Part shown: positions 43,309 to 53,017 of the stretch, one piece after another | Layout of the letters: each line of letters starts with the position of its first letter | Numbering within the stretch: position 1 is the first letter of the stretch | Source: Microbacterium sp. STN6 | GTDB lineage: Bacteria; Actinomycetota; Actinomycetes; Actinomycetales; Microbacteriaceae | DNA: 64,000 bases | NCBI RefSeq assembly: GCF_026410545.1 | Contig: NZ_JAPMIT010000001.1 | Coordinates: forward strand, 1,054,001 to 1,118,000 | Reading direction: 5' to 3' | The notes under the pieces: generated by a model | What the model was told of the DNA's origin: nothing | The model's input: the letters and a program-made list of their open reading frames with translations, nothing else | Databases searched by the model: none | Program-made: the position numbers and the translations under genes

Positions 43309-43664
43309 CGTCTGTCTCCGTTCAGAATTCCGTTCACCACGGTCCCCAGTTGCTTCCACTCCGCGGCGAATTCACTCAACTCGACGTGTCCAGTGTCGGT
43401 CACCTTGTAGTACCGCCGAGGTGGGCCGCTCGTTGACTCACGCCATGTCGTCTCTACGAGACCGGTTCTACGCAATCGGGCGAGCAGAGGGTAGAGCGTT
43501 CCTTCGCTGTCGAGTAAGCCGAGTTCATTGAGGTGGCGCGCAAGAATATGGCCGTACCAGTCGCCGTCGCGCAAAATGGCCAAGATGCAGTATTGCAACA
43601 CCCCCCGGCGCAGATTCACTGCCGTCCGACCATCCGGTTCCATGCGAGACACGGTACCAGTCAT
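43305..43664 (-). CDS. PadR family transcriptional regulator
   Basis: 119 aa winged-helix regulator. The PadR pattern is clear: RRGVLQYCILAILRDGDWYGHILARHL, then EGTLYPLLARLRRTGLVETTW and RRYYKVTDTG. Typically a repressor of its own operon and of its membrane partner. The start at 43664 gives normal length, but the leader has no good ribosome-binding site; ATG 43643 is an alternative. Coupled to the HAAS gene. Confidence 0.85.
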   Translation of the reverse strand: MTGTVSRMEPDGRTAVNLRRGVLQYCILAILRDGDWYGHILARHLNELGLLDSEGTLYPLLARLRRTGLVETTWRESTSGPPRRYYKVTDTGHVELSEFAAEWKQLGTVVNGILNGDRR

Positions 43665-43721
43665 GAGGCGAGCGCTCTAGGGGCCGAAGCAACAACCGGC
43701 GTAATCGCGCCATGCGTCGGA

Positions 43722-44198
43722 TTAGTGTTTCGTGTGCCGCCAGTGCCGCTCGCGCACACGAACGAGCACGGCGGTGAGAACGCCGGCGAGGGCGACGAAC
43801 GCCGCCATGATGGCGATCATCGTCGGTGACGAAGAGGCCAACCCCGCTACGAACAGCACGGCGGCGAGCCCTGTCGCGACGAGGCCGCCCGCGCCCGCGA
43901 TGCCCGCGCGTGCGCCGGCGCTCCTCTCCATCCAGTGATCGAAGATCACGAGGGCGACGAGCGCACCCAGAGCGGCAATGAGTCCGGTCAGCCCGCCGAC
44001 CATGCTGGCGATCGGCACCAGGTAGAGAGACTGGATCGACCACGATGAATCCGCGAACGAAAACGGGTCGGCCAGGGCGGCACCGTCGAGGATGAAGCAC
44101 ATTACCGTGACGCCGAGCAGGGCGCCGCAGAGGATCGCGGTGACGAACAGAGTTGCGACGAGTTCCAGCACGCTCGTGCGGTTGTCGTTCTCGCGCAT
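43722..44198 (-). CDS. Four-helix membrane protein downstream of uvrB, unknown function
   Basis: 158 aa from ATG 44198; hydrophobic helices near 10-35, 48-75, 88-110 and 120-142, and a basic tail RVRERHWRHTKH. No family recognised. An in-frame ATG at 44255 overlaps the uvrB stop and would add 19 residues, in which case it is coupled to uvrB. Its composition is closer to the genome average than the PadR/HAAS pair, but it also lies between the two uvrB tail copies, so it is part of the inserted stretch. Confidence 0.65.
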   Translation of the reverse strand: MRENDNRTSVLELVATLFVTAILCGALLGVTVMCFILDGAALADPFSFADSSWSIQSLYLVPIASMVGGLTGLIAALGALVALVIFDHWMERSAGARAGIAGAGGLVATGLAAVLFVAGLASSSPTMIAIMAAFVALAGVLTAVLVRVRERHWRHTKH

Positions 44199-44246
44199 GC
44201 CGCCATTGATGACCGGCCTCGCGCCGACAACGCGGGGCGGGCCGGC

Positions 44247-44302
44247 ATCAGGCATGGCCGGCCTTCTCCATTTGGCGCAGGTCGCGCTTGAGGTCGCTGA
44301 GT
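44247..44302 (-). repeat. Right copy of the uvrB-tail direct repeat
   Basis: This copy is the functional 3' end of uvrB. With 42588-42643 it forms a direct repeat of 56 bases (three mismatches) spaced 1,659 bases apart and bracketing the membrane-protein, PadR and HAAS genes. Confidence 0.85.
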
Positions 44303-46311
44303 TCATCGCGGAGGCGCGCGGCGAGTTCGAACTTCAGCTCGCCCGCCGCGGCGAGCATCTGCTCGTTGAGGTCGGCGATGATCGACTCGAGTTCGTTCGC
44401 GCCCTCGGCGGCGATGCCGTGCCGACGCAGGCTCGGCGTCGGCGACTTCTTACTCTTGTCGCGCCCCGCGAGCATCCGCGCCGTGTCGGCGCCCTCTCTG
44501 GCGAGCACGTCGGTGATGTCGGCGATGCGTTTGCGCAGCGGTGTCGGGTCGATGCCGTGCTCGGTGTTGTACGCGACCTGCTTCTCGCGGCGCCGGTTCG
44601 TCTCGTCGATCGCCTGCCGCATCGAGTCGGTCACGACGTCGGCGTACATGTGCACCTGGCCGGAGACGTTGCGGGCCGCGCGGCCGATGGTCTGGATGAG
44701 CGAGGTGGAGGAGCGCAGGAAGCCCTCCTTGTCGGCGTCGAGAATGGCCACAAGCGAGACCTCGGGCAGGTCGAGGCCCTCGCGCAGCAGGTTGATGCCG
44801 ACGAGCACGTCGTACAGTCCGCTGCGGAGTTCCGTGAGCAGCTCGACACGGCGCAGCGTGTCGACATCCGAATGCAGGTAGCGCACCTTGACGCCCGCCT
44901 CGGCAAGGAAGTCGGTGAGCTCCTCCGCCATCTTCTTGGTGAGGGTCGTGACGAGCACCCGCTCGTCACGCTCGGCGCGCAGCCGGATCTCCTCGAGCAG
45001 GTCGTCGATCTGGCCCTTCGTTGGCTTCAGCACGATCTCGGGGTCGATGAGGCCGGTGGGGCGGATGATCTGCTCGACGATGCCGTCGGCGATGCCCATC
45101 TCGTAGCGGCCCGGCGTGGCCGAGAGGTAGACCGTCTGGCCGATGCGCTGCTTGAATTCCTCCCACTTCAGCGGGCGGTTGTCGAGCGCGCTCGGCAGGC
45201 GGAAACCGTGCTCGACGAGCGTGCGCTTGCGGGAGGCGTCGCCCTCGTACATGGCACCGATCTGCGGCACGGTCACGTGCGACTCGTCGATGACGAGCAG
45301 GAAGTCGTCTGGGAAGTAGTCGAGCAGGCAGTTCGGCGGCTCACCGGCGCTGCGGCCATCCATGTGCCTCGAGTAGTTCTCGATACCGGAGCAGAACCCG
45401 ATCTGCTCCATCATCTCGAGGTCGAACGTGGTGCGCATGCGCAGCCGCTGCGCCTCGAGCAGCTTGCCCTCGCGTTCGAGCTCGATGAGGCGCTCGTGCA
45501 GCTCGGTCTGGATCGTGCCGATGGCGCGCTGCATGGTGGCGGGGCTCGCCGCATAGTGCGTCGCCGGGAACACCGACACCGCATCCATGGTGGTGATGAC
45601 CTCACCGGTCAGCGGATGCAGCGCGTAGAGCGCCTCGATCTCGTCGCCGAACATCTCGATGCGAATGGCGTGCTCTTCGTACATCGGGATGATTTCGATG
45701 GTGTCGCCGCGCACCCGGAACTTGCCGCGCGAGAAGTCCACGTCGTTGCGCTGGTACTGCATACCCACGAATTGACGGATGAGCGCATCCCGCGGGATGC
45801 GCTGGCCCACCTGCAGGGCCGCCATGGCCTCCAGGTACTCCTCGGCGGCGCCGAGGCCGTAGATGCAGGAGACGGTGGAGACGACGATGACGTCGCGGCG
45901 GCTGAGCAGCGAGTTGGTCGTGGAGTGCCTCAGCCGCTCCACCTCGGCGTTGACCGACGAATCCTTCTCGATGAACGTATCGGTCTGCGGAACGTACGCC
46001 TCTGGCTGGTAGTAGTCGTAGTACGAGACGAAGTACTCCACCGCGTTGTTCGGCATGAGGTCGCGGAACTCGTTGGCGAGCTGTGCGGCGAGCGTCTTGT
46101 TGTGCGCGAGCACGAGCGTGGGCCGCTGCACCTGCTCGACGAGCCACGCGGTCGTCGCCGACTTGCCAGTGCCGGTGGCGCCGAGCAGCACCACGTCGGT
46201 CTCGCCCGCGTTGATGCGGCCCGCGAGTTCGGCGATGGCCTGTGGCTGGTCGCCGCTCGGGCTGTACTCGCTGACGACCTGGAAGGGGCGCACGGCGCGG
46301 GTTGGCTGCAT
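44248..46311 (-). CDS. uvrB: Excinuclease ABC subunit B (UvrB)
   Basis: 687 aa helicase-like damage verification subunit of nucleotide excision repair. Walker [11 protein letters not shown] near residue 39, the beta-hairpin [12 protein letters not shown] near 93, DESHVTVPQ (Walker B) and the motif [11 protein letters not shown] are visible. A C-terminal UVR domain ([20 protein letters not shown]...) binds UvrC. The ATG 46311 is seven bases after a TAGACT -10 box and has no ribosome-binding site. Its 3' end is duplicated further downstream. Confidence 0.96.
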   Translation of the reverse strand: MQPTRAVRPFQVVSEYSPSGDQPQAIAELAGRINAGETDVVLLGATGTGKSATTAWLVEQVQRPTLVLAHNKTLAAQLANEFRDLMPNNAVEYFVSYYDYYQPEAYVPQTDTFIEKDSSVNAEVERLRHSTTNSLLSRRDVIVVSTVSCIYGLGAAEEYLEAMAALQVGQRIPRDALIRQFVGMQYQRNDVDFSRGKFRVRGDTIEIIPMYEEHAIRIEMFGDEIEALYALHPLTGEVITTMDAVSVFPATHYAASPATMQRAIGTIQTELHERLIELEREGKLLEAQRLRMRTTFDLEMMEQIGFCSGIENYSRHMDGRSAGEPPNCLLDYFPDDFLLVIDESHVTVPQIGAMYEGDASRKRTLVEHGFRLPSALDNRPLKWEEFKQRIGQTVYLSATPGRYEMGIADGIVEQIIRPTGLIDPEIVLKPTKGQIDDLLEEIRLRAERDERVLVTTLTKKMAEELTDFLAEAGVKVRYLHSDVDTLRRVELLTELRSGLYDVLVGINLLREGLDLPEVSLVAILDADKEGFLRSSTSLIQTIGRAARNVSGQVHMYADVVTDSMRQAIDETNRRREKQVAYNTEHGIDPTPLRKRIADITDVLAREGADTARMLAGRDKSKKSPTPSLRRHGIAAEGANELESIIADLNEQMLAAAGELKFELAARLRDELSDLKRDLRQMEKAGHA

Positions 46312-46318
46312 GGATTCC

Positions 46319-46324
46319 AGTCTA
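46319..46324 (-). promoter_or_regulatory. Leaderless -10 box for uvrB
   Basis: TAGACT on the minus strand, seven bases before the uvrB ATG. It overlaps the last codon (TAG) of cydDC. Confidence 0.45.
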
Positions 46325-49300
46325 GGCAGCACCCCTGACATTGCCGGCGAGAGCCAGCGATCCCTGCTCGGCCTCTGGCCCGCGGTGCGTCTCATGTGTG
46401 CGCGGCTCGCGGCCGAGCTCCACGCGCTCGTCCGTCTCACGCACGTCGTCGGGGTGGTGCGTGACGAGCACGACGATGCGCTCGGCAAGTGCGTTGCGCA
46501 GGTCCGCCATGAGCAGGGCGGACGCCTCGTCGTCGAGGTGCGCGGTCGGCTCGTCGATGAGGATGACGTCTGCCGGCGCCAGCAGCGTTCTGGCGACGGC
46601 GACGCGCTGCCGCTCCCCGCCCGAGAGCCGGCTGCCAGCAGCGCCGATGGGGGTGTCGAGACCGGCCGGCAGGGAGTCGAGCAGGCGGCCGAGACCGACC
46701 CGGCGAAGCGCATCCGTCATCTCGGCCTCGCTCGGTGCGTTCCGCCGCTCTCGCGCGATGAGCAGGTTGCCGCGCAGGGTGGAGTCGAAGAGGTGACCCT
46801 CCTGCGGGCACCACGCGATGGCGCGGCGCAGGGCGCGCGGGTCGAGCGCCGCGGCATCCGCCATTCGACCGCCGCCCGTCCCTGACTGCTCGGCGACGCG
46901 CAGCAGGTACCGACCCTGCTCGGGGACGAGGTGGCCGAGCAGCATCGTGAGCATGGTGGTCTTGCCGCTGCCGGACGGGCCGGAGACCACGAGCCACTGG
47001 CCGCGCCGGGCGCTCGCCGAGACGTCGCGGAAGACGGGGGCATCCGCGCCGGGCCAGCGCGCCGCGACGTCGTCGAGCTCGATCGCCTCGATGCGCGGCA
47101 GCGGGCCGTCGAACGCCTCGGTGGCGGATTCTGGCGGCTCGTTCTCGGTGAGCCTCGACACGCGCCCGAGCACCTGCCGCAGCGCGGGCCACTGCTGCAC
47201 GGCGGCAGTGTGGGCGGTGAGTGGCTCGATGAGCCCGAGCGGCGTCAGCGCGAGAACCGCCACGAGCTCGGGCTCGAGCGTGCCTGCGGCGACCTGCGAC
47301 ACGGTGAGGGGCAGCACGAGAACGGATGCGGCGCAGCACGCCAGCACGATGAGCGCGTCTGCCGCCCCCAACGCCCACGCACTGCGACGCGCGGCACGGG
47401 AGGCCTCGGCGTCGGTGGCGGCCAGCGACGCCCGCACGCCGGAGTCGACACCGTTCGGGCGCAGATCGGCGGACGCGGCCAGCAGCGCCGTGAAGCGCCG
47501 GGTCACCTCAGAACGCAGGCGCTGGCCGCCTCGTGCCGCGGCGCGATCGGCCCACACCGCGACGGCAGGCGCCCCGACGAGGGCCACCAGGGCGAGCGAG
47601 ATGAACAGCGGCAGGGTCGCCGACTCGAGCGAGCCGAGCGTCGCCACGACGGCTGCCGTCACCAGCAGGGCCGTCGCGGGCGGCAGCGCCACGCGGATCG
47701 CGAGGTCACGCACCTCATCGACGTCGCGCACGAGGCGGTCGATGGCGTTCGTTCCCGTGAGCAGGCGGCGGTCGCTCGAGCCCGCATGCGCGAGGGAGCG
47801 CCACAGGCGAACGCGCAGCGTGGTGAGGGCCTGGAACACCGCGTCGTGGCTGACGAGCCGCTCCAGGTACCGCAGCACCCCGCGCCCGATGCCGAAGAAC
47901 CGCACGCCCACGATCGCCACGAGCAGGTACATGATGGGCGGGTGCTCGCTCGCGCGCACGATGAGCCAGCCCGACAGCGCCGTCAGCGTGATCGCGAACG
48001 CCACCGCGAGGGCGCCGAGCACGCTCGCCAGCGCGAGACGGGCGGCGACGGGCCCGAGGAACGCGGCAAGCTCTCGGTACGGATGCTCGGGGCCCGCCTC
48101 GCGCTCGCGCACTCTCGTCGGGCGGCTCGTGGCGGCATCCCGCTCTCCCGGGCGCGTCTCGTCGGCGGCCGCGACCGTGCGCGGGGCGCCCGCGCCCACC
48201 CGCACGACGCGGTCGGCAAGCGCCTGCACCGCCGGATCGTGCGAGGCGACGACGACGGTCGCCCGGTCCCGCAGGCGGCCGATGGCCTGCACGAGAACGG
48301 CAGCGCTCGCGGCGTCGAGGTGCGCGGTCGGTTCGTCGAGCAGCACGACGCCCGCGCCCGCCTCGACGCGCATGACGGCCCGCGCGAACGCGAGCCGGCG
48401 CAGCTCCCCCGGGCTCAGCTCGGCCGGATCGGACTCGGCGACCTCGCGCAGCCCGAGCGAGCCGAGCAGGCACCACGCGAGCGACTCGGCGTGCGGCACG
48501 CCGTCGCCGTAAGTCAGCAACTCGCCGAGGGCGGTGTCGGCCACGGGGTGCGGATGCTGCGGCAGCCACGCGAGGCCACGCGCGCCGATGCGGTGAACCG
48601 ACCCGCTGACGCGCACACCGTCCCCGTCGGCGAGCGAGCCCGTGAGCACGCCGAGCACGGTGGACTTGCCGGCGCCGCTCGCCCCGGCGAGCAGCGTGAT
48701 CGAGCCCGGTTCCGCGTCGAACGAGAGGCCCTCGACGGCCGACGCGCGCCGCCCGTCGTAGCGCACCGTGAGATCGCGCACGCGCACGGTCGAGCCGTCA
48801 TGGCCAGCCGCGGTCTCGCCGCGAGCCGAGCCCGTGCCGATCGCGTTCGCCCGCGGTCGGCGGGCCTTCTCGATCACGGCCCGCACCCGGCCGAGCGCCT
48901 CCGTTCCCTCCTGCGAGGCGTGGAACGCGCTGCCGATGTCGCGAAGCGGCGTGAAGCACTCGGGCGCGAGCAGCAGCGCGAGCAGGCCGACCTCGAGCGG
49001 CATAGTGCCGGCGACGAGCCGCACGCCGATTGTCACGGCCACGACGGCGACCGAGAGCGTGGCGATGAGTTCGAGCGCAAGCGAGGAGAGGAAGGCGGTG
49101 CGCAGCGTGGCAACCGTCTTGGCGCGGTGATCCTCGGAGATGCGGCGCAGCGCCCTCGACTGCTCCCCCGCGCGCCCCAGGCCGACGAGCACCGGCAACC
49201 CCCGCGCCAGCTCGACCAGGTGGTCGCTCAGTCGGCCGAGGGCGTCGGTCGCCTCCGCCACGCGCGCCTGCGTGTGCATGCCGATGAGCGCCATGAACGC

Positions 49301-49801
49301 GGGAACGAGCGGAATGGTGAGCACGATGATGAGCGCGCTCAGCCAGTCGGCGAACAGGATGCGCGCCCCCACGATCGCGGGAACCGTCGCCGCGTCGATC
49401 AGCGCCGGTAGGAACACCGTGACGTACTTGTCGAGCTCGTCGAGCCCGCGCGTGCCCAGCGTCGACAGCGCCCCGATGCGGCCCTCGGGACGTTCGACGG
49501 CGACCTCGGCGAGCTCCGCGCGCAGCCGTTCCTTCGCACCGAGCAGCGCGCGCTGTGCGCACACGCGGTGCACCCACGTGGCAGCACCCCGGGTGACGGC
49601 GGCCGCGAGACCCCAGCCGAGCGCCTGGTGCCAGCCATCCGTGCCGTGGATGACGGCGACGATGCCGGAGGCAACGGCGCTCGCCGCCACGACGAGCGCG
49701 AGCGCCCGGATGGTGGAGACGAGAGACAGCAGGAGCAGTGCCGGCCTGCCGAGGGCGTTCAGGCCGGCGAGCGGAGCGGGGCCGCGTCGCAGCGCGCTCA
49801 T
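46322..49801 (-). CDS. cydDC: Thiol reductant ABC exporter, CydD-CydC fusion
   Basis: 1159 aa fusion of two half-transporters, each with about six membrane helices and an ATPase domain. First half: Walker [10 protein letters not shown], Walker [13 protein letters not shown]. Second half: GPSGSGKTT, signature LSGGERQR, and [11 protein letters not shown]. CydDC exports glutathione or cysteine (mycothiol-type reductants may be used here) and is needed to assemble cytochrome bd. Fusion into one chain is known from other actinobacteria. The ATG overlaps the cydB stop (ATGA). Confidence 0.92.
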   Translation of the reverse strand: MSALRRGPAPLAGLNALGRPALLLLSLVSTIRALALVVAASAVASGIVAVIHGTDGWHQALGWGLAAAVTRGAATWVHRVCAQRALLGAKERLRAELAEVAVERPEGRIGALSTLGTRGLDELDKYVTVFLPALIDAATVPAIVGARILFADWLSALIIVLTIPLVPAFMALIGMHTQARVAEATDALGRLSDHLVELARGLPVLVGLGRAGEQSRALRRISEDHRAKTVATLRTAFLSSLALELIATLSVAVVAVTIGVRLVAGTMPLEVGLLALLLAPECFTPLRDIGSAFHASQEGTEALGRVRAVIEKARRPRANAIGTGSARGETAAGHDGSTVRVRDLTVRYDGRRASAVEGLSFDAEPGSITLLAGASGAGKSTVLGVLTGSLADGDGVRVSGSVHRIGARGLAWLPQHPHPVADTALGELLTYGDGVPHAESLAWCLLGSLGLREVAESDPAELSPGELRRLAFARAVMRVEAGAGVVLLDEPTAHLDAASAAVLVQAIGRLRDRATVVVASHDPAVQALADRVVRVGAGAPRTVAAADETRPGERDAATSRPTRVREREAGPEHPYRELAAFLGPVAARLALASVLGALAVAFAITLTALSGWLIVRASEHPPIMYLLVAIVGVRFFGIGRGVLRYLERLVSHDAVFQALTTLRVRLWRSLAHAGSSDRRLLTGTNAIDRLVRDVDEVRDLAIRVALPPATALLVTAAVVATLGSLESATLPLFISLALVALVGAPAVAVWADRAAARGGQRLRSEVTRRFTALLAASADLRPNGVDSGVRASLAATDAEASRAARRSAWALGAADALIVLACCAASVLVLPLTVSQVAAGTLEPELVAVLALTPLGLIEPLTAHTAAVQQWPALRQVLGRVSRLTENEPPESATEAFDGPLPRIEAIELDDVAARWPGADAPVFRDVSASARRGQWLVVSGPSGSGKTTMLTMLLGHLVPEQGRYLLRVAEQSGTGGGRMADAAALDPRALRRAIAWCPQEGHLFDSTLRGNLLIARERRNAPSEAEMTDALRRVGLGRLLDSLPAGLDTPIGAAGSRLSGGERQRVAVARTLLAPADVILIDEPTAHLDDEASALLMADLRNALAERIVVLVTHHPDDVRETDERVELGREPRTHETHRGPEAEQGSLALAGNVRGAA

Positions 49802-50829
49802 GCCCGGCGCACCGCCGCTTCGATGATGTGCGGCGCAGGAATGTGCGCCCCGGAGATGCGCTTGCGGAAGACCCAGTACGTCCACGCCTGGTACGCGATC
49901 ACGAGCGGCACACCGAAGCACGCCACGACCGACATGACGCCGAGCGAGTACGACGAGCTCGAGGCGTTCGACACCGTGAGGTCCCAGGCGTGGTTCAGTG
50001 TCGAGGGCAGTACGACCGGGTAGCACGCGGCGAAGATCGAGGCGGCCCCGGCCACGAGGAACACGCCGAGGCCGAGGAACGCACGCCCCTCCCGCCCGGC
50101 TCGGTTCGCGAACCAGGCGAAGACGGCGGCGGCCGCGGCGATGGGCACGAGCGCCCACGTCACGGGGGTGCCTTCGCGCACCTGCACCGCGAGCACCCAC
50201 ACCACGAGCGGGATCAGCGCGAACGGCAGGGCGACGGCCACGAAGCGACGGGCGGCGTAGCGCACGTCGCCATCCGTCTTCAGGGCAAGGAACGCGGCGG
50301 CCTGCACGAGGCAGAAACCCACGACCGCGAGCCCGCCGACGATGGCGTACGGGCTGAACCAGGCGAACGCGCCGCCCACGCGGTCGCCGTTGGCGTCGAG
50401 CGGCAGGCCTGTCGTCGTGAGGGCGAGCGCGGCGCCCACCCCGAACGCGGCCACGAGCGAGCCGAGGCCGAGGGCGAGATCCCAGCCGCGCAGCCAGCGC
50501 GTCGAGACGCCCTTGCCGCGGTACTCGATGGCCACCGCGCGGAAGATGAGCCCAAGCAGCACGAGCACGAGCGGAATGTACAGGCTCGAGAACAGCGAGG
50601 CGTACCACATGGGGAACGCCGCGAACGTGGCGCCGCCCGCCGTGATGAGCCACACCTCGTTGCCGTCCCAGACGGGCCCGATGGCGTTCAGCATGACGCG
50701 TTTCTGGTTCTCGCTCTTCGCCGAGAACAGCAGGTGCATGCCGACGCCGAGGTCGAAGCCCTCGAGAAAGAGGTAGCCGATCCAGAGCATCGCGATGATG
50801 ATGAACCAGAGGGTGGGCAGAAAGTCCAT
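49798..50829 (-). CDS. cydB: Cytochrome d ubiquinol oxidase subunit II
   Basis: 343 aa, about eight to nine membrane helices. The N-terminal WFIIIAMLWIGYLFLEGFDLG and the GPVWDGNEVWLI motif are the CydB signatures. Partner of CydA in the bd-type quinol oxidase of the cytoplasmic membrane, a high-affinity terminal oxidase. AAGGAG precedes the ATG. Confidence 0.95.
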   Translation of the reverse strand: MDFLPTLWFIIIAMLWIGYLFLEGFDLGVGMHLLFSAKSENQKRVMLNAIGPVWDGNEVWLITAGGATFAAFPMWYASLFSSLYIPLVLVLLGLIFRAVAIEYRGKGVSTRWLRGWDLALGLGSLVAAFGVGAALALTTTGLPLDANGDRVGGAFAWFSPYAIVGGLAVVGFCLVQAAAFLALKTDGDVRYAARRFVAVALPFALIPLVVWVLAVQVREGTPVTWALVPIAAAAAVFAWFANRAGREGRAFLGLGVFLVAGAASIFAACYPVVLPSTLNHAWDLTVSNASSSSYSLGVMSVVACFGVPLVIAYQAWTYWVFRKRISGAHIPAPHIIEAAVRRA

Positions 50830-50854
50830 GTCACGCTCCTTGTGTGCGTTTCAT

Positions 50855-50906
50855 TGGGGGTTGTGCGGTGCGGTTGTGCGGTGCGGTTGCACGGTGCGGT
50901 TGTGTA
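50855..50906. repeat. 13-bp tandem repeats in the cydA-cydB gap
   Basis: GTGCGGTTGTGCG and close variants at 50868-50880, 50881-50893 and 50894-50906, with a partial unit before and a degenerate one after, in the 119-base gap between cydA and cydB. No function is evident. Confidence 0.8.
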
Positions 50907-50948
50907 GTGCGGTGCGGTCGTGCAGTGAGGGTGCGCAGCGGATGCGCG

Positions 50949-52559
50949 TCAATACGCGAACGCCAGCACATCGTCGGCGGCTCCCGACGGTCCATCGGGG
51001 CCGTTCTCGTCGTCGCCGGGCCCGCGTGAGCCGCCCCGCGTGCTCGCGGCCCCGAGTTCCGGCACCGCACTCGCGACGCCACCCCGCACGTACTTCACGA
51101 GGAGCCTCAGCTCGAACACCATGAGCAGGGCGTAGACCGCGCCGAGGCTGACGAGCGAGAACAGGATCTCGCCGAAGCTGACGCCGGGCGAGACCGCCGC
51201 GGCCGTGAACATGAACACGCCGTCGACGCCGGAGGGGTTTGGCGCGACCACGAAGGGTTGCCTGCCCATCTCGGTGAAGATCCAGCCCGCCGAGTTCGCG
51301 GCGAACGGCGCGGTGATGCCGATGACGGCGAGCACCATGAGCGACTTGCGCTCTGGCACGGTGCCCTTGCGCGTGAGCCAGAGGGCGACGGCGGCGGCGA
51401 AAGCGGCGAGGGCGCCGAAGCCGATCATGATGCGGAAGCCCCAGTATGTAACCTCCATGATCGGCACGTAGTCGATCGCCTCCCCTGCCCGATCGCCGTA
51501 GATGGCCTTGTTCGGCAGGTGCGTGCCGTACATCTTCTGGTATTCGGGCAGAAGCTGGTTCACGCCCTTGACGGGAGTCGAGAAGTCGCCGTGCGCCAGG
51601 AACGAGAGCAGCCCCGGGATCTCGATGACCCCCGTGACGTCCGAGCAGTCCCTGGAGCCCGGGTTGCCGATCGAGAGCACCGAAAAGTCCGTTCCGGTGT
51701 GGCAGGCGGCCTCGGCGGCGGCCATCTTCATCGGCTGCTGCTCGAACATGAGCTTGCCCTGCACGTCTCCCGTGATCGCGACGCCGGCGAAGGCGAACAC
51801 CGCCACGACCGCGCCGATGCGCAGCGAGCTGAGCCACACGCGGTGATCCTCGCGGTCGCGACCACGGATCTCCGGCGCCTCGCCGACGATCACGTGACCG
51901 GTCGCATCCACGGTGTCGATACCGTCGCGCCGACGCTGCCACAGGTGGTACCAGGCGATGCCGAGCAGGAACGCGCCGGCCACGCCGAGCGAGCCGAAGA
52001 TGGTGTGCGTGAACGCCGCGACGGCGGTGTTGTTGGTCAGCACCGCCCAGATGTCGGTCATCACGGGGCGACCGTCGTGCAGCTCGACCCCGACCGGGTG
52101 CTGCATCCACGAGTTGGCGGTGATGATGAAGTACGCCGACAGCGTGGAACCGACGACGGCGACCCACAGGCACGCGAGGTGGATGCGCTTGGGCAGTTTG
52201 CCCCATCCGAAGATCCACAGCCCTAAGAACGTCGACTCGATGAAGAAGGCGAGCAGCGACTCCATCGCGAGCGGGGCGCCGAAGACGTCGCCGACGAACC
52301 TGCTGTACTCGCTCCACGCCAGGCCGAACTGGAACTCCTGCACGAGGCCGGTCGCCACCCCGATGATGAAGTTGATGAGGTAGAGCTTTCCCCAGAACTT
52401 CGTCATGCGGTAATAGCGGTCGTCGCCCGTGACGTGCCAGCGGTGCTGCATGAACGCCACGACGGGGCCGAGGCCGATCGTCAGCGGCACCATCCAGAAG
52501 TGGTAGACGGTGACGATGCCGAACTGCCACCGCGCGATCAGCAGCGGGTCCAGATCCAT
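50949..52559 (-). CDS. cydA: Cytochrome d ubiquinol oxidase subunit I
   Basis: 536 aa membrane protein carrying the hemes b558, b595 and d. The N-terminal ARWQFGIVTVYHFWMVPLTIGL has the conserved His, and GWIFTEMGRQPFVV near residue 430 is the CydA signature. The Q-loop is short (the non-E. coli type). ATG 52559 starts MDLDPLLIARWQ; a GTG three codons earlier, four bases after GGAGG, is the alternative. First gene of cydA-cydB-cydDC; three TTCTAC/GTAGAA dyads lie upstream. Confidence 0.95.
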   Translation of the reverse strand: MDLDPLLIARWQFGIVTVYHFWMVPLTIGLGPVVAFMQHRWHVTGDDRYYRMTKFWGKLYLINFIIGVATGLVQEFQFGLAWSEYSRFVGDVFGAPLAMESLLAFFIESTFLGLWIFGWGKLPKRIHLACLWVAVVGSTLSAYFIITANSWMQHPVGVELHDGRPVMTDIWAVLTNNTAVAAFTHTIFGSLGVAGAFLLGIAWYHLWQRRRDGIDTVDATGHVIVGEAPEIRGRDREDHRVWLSSLRIGAVVAVFAFAGVAITGDVQGKLMFEQQPMKMAAAEAACHTGTDFSVLSIGNPGSRDCSDVTGVIEIPGLLSFLAHGDFSTPVKGVNQLLPEYQKMYGTHLPNKAIYGDRAGEAIDYVPIMEVTYWGFRIMIGFGALAAFAAAVALWLTRKGTVPERKSLMVLAVIGITAPFAANSAGWIFTEMGRQPFVVAPNPSGVDGVFMFTAAAVSPGVSFGEILFSLVSLGAVYALLMVFELRLLVKYVRGGVASAVPELGAASTRGGSRGPGDDENGPDGPSGAADDVLAFAY

Positions 52560-52591
52560 CGCGTGCACGGTGCCTCCGATCGGGAAACCTC

Positions 52592-52657
52592 TTCTACGAT
52601 GCGTAGAACTCTTCAGTTCTACCACGTGTAGAAGTTAGATTTCTACTTCATGTAGAA
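52592..52657. promoter_or_regulatory. Three tandem TTCTAC-N5-GTAGAA operators between cydA and the blaI-like gene
   Basis: Perfect 6-bp dyads with 5-base spacers at 52592-52608, 52617-52633 and 52641-52657, centres 25 and 24 bases apart. The third contains the blaI-like -10 box (TAGAAT, 52653-52658). A cydA -10 candidate (TAACTT, minus strand, 52637-52632) lies between sites two and three. The TAC/GTA half-sites fit what is known of BlaI/MecI-type operators, so control of both divergent units by the neighbouring repressor is likely. Confidence 0.7.
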
Positions 52658-52664
52658 TCGATGC

Positions 52665-53009
52665 ATGGCGACCCTCGGAGACCTCGAACGCTCGGTCATG
52701 GATGTGCTCTGGGACCGGGATGCGGCGCTGAGCGCCAACGACCTGCGTGACGCGCTGAGCGCGCAGCTCGCGGCGACGACTGTGCTCACGGTGCTCTCGC
52801 GCCTGGAGAACAAGGGCTTCGTCACCCGCGACCGCGACTCGAGGCCGCACCTCTACCGAGCGGCCACCACGCGCGCCGACCACATGGCCGAGCTCATGCA
52901 CGAGGTGCTTGGCACCGCCCCCGATCGTGAGGCGGTTCTCGCCCGGTTTGTCGGCCAGGTGGCTCCCGGTGAGGCGGCCGCGCTGAGGCGCCTGCTCGAC
53001 GGCAAGTAA
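52665..53009 (+). CDS. BlaI/MecI family transcriptional repressor
   Basis: 114 aa winged-helix repressor: MATLGDLERSVMDVLW at the start, then TTVLTVLSRLENKGFVTR as the recognition region and DHMAELMHEVL in the dimer domain. Family members bind dyads as dimers and are released by cleavage or modification through a BlaR1-type membrane protein. Leaderless start: TAGAAT lies six bases before the ATG. The M56 peptidase follows after eight bases. Confidence 0.88.
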   Translation: MATLGDLERSVMDVLWDRDAALSANDLRDALSAQLAATTVLTVLSRLENKGFVTRDRDSRPHLYRAATTRADHMAELMHEVLGTAPDREAVLARFVGQVAPGEAAALRRLLDGK

Positions 53010-53017
53010 CCGGCGCC

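Noticed and set aside
42588-44302. Classical integrative element or insertion sequence
   Set aside because: No integrase, transposase, terminal inverted repeats or tRNA target are present; only the uvrB-tail direct repeat supports insertion, so it is reported as a finding without an element label.
46931-49411. An 826-residue plus-strand open frame opposite cydDC
   Set aside because: Low-complexity Arg/His/Gly composition typical of antisense frames in high-GC DNA; cydDC on the other strand has full transporter motifs.
49802-50653. Upstream extension of the cydDC frame to position 50653
   Set aside because: That part lies in a shadow frame of cydB; the proper ATG at 49801 overlaps the cydB stop and begins a normal membrane domain.
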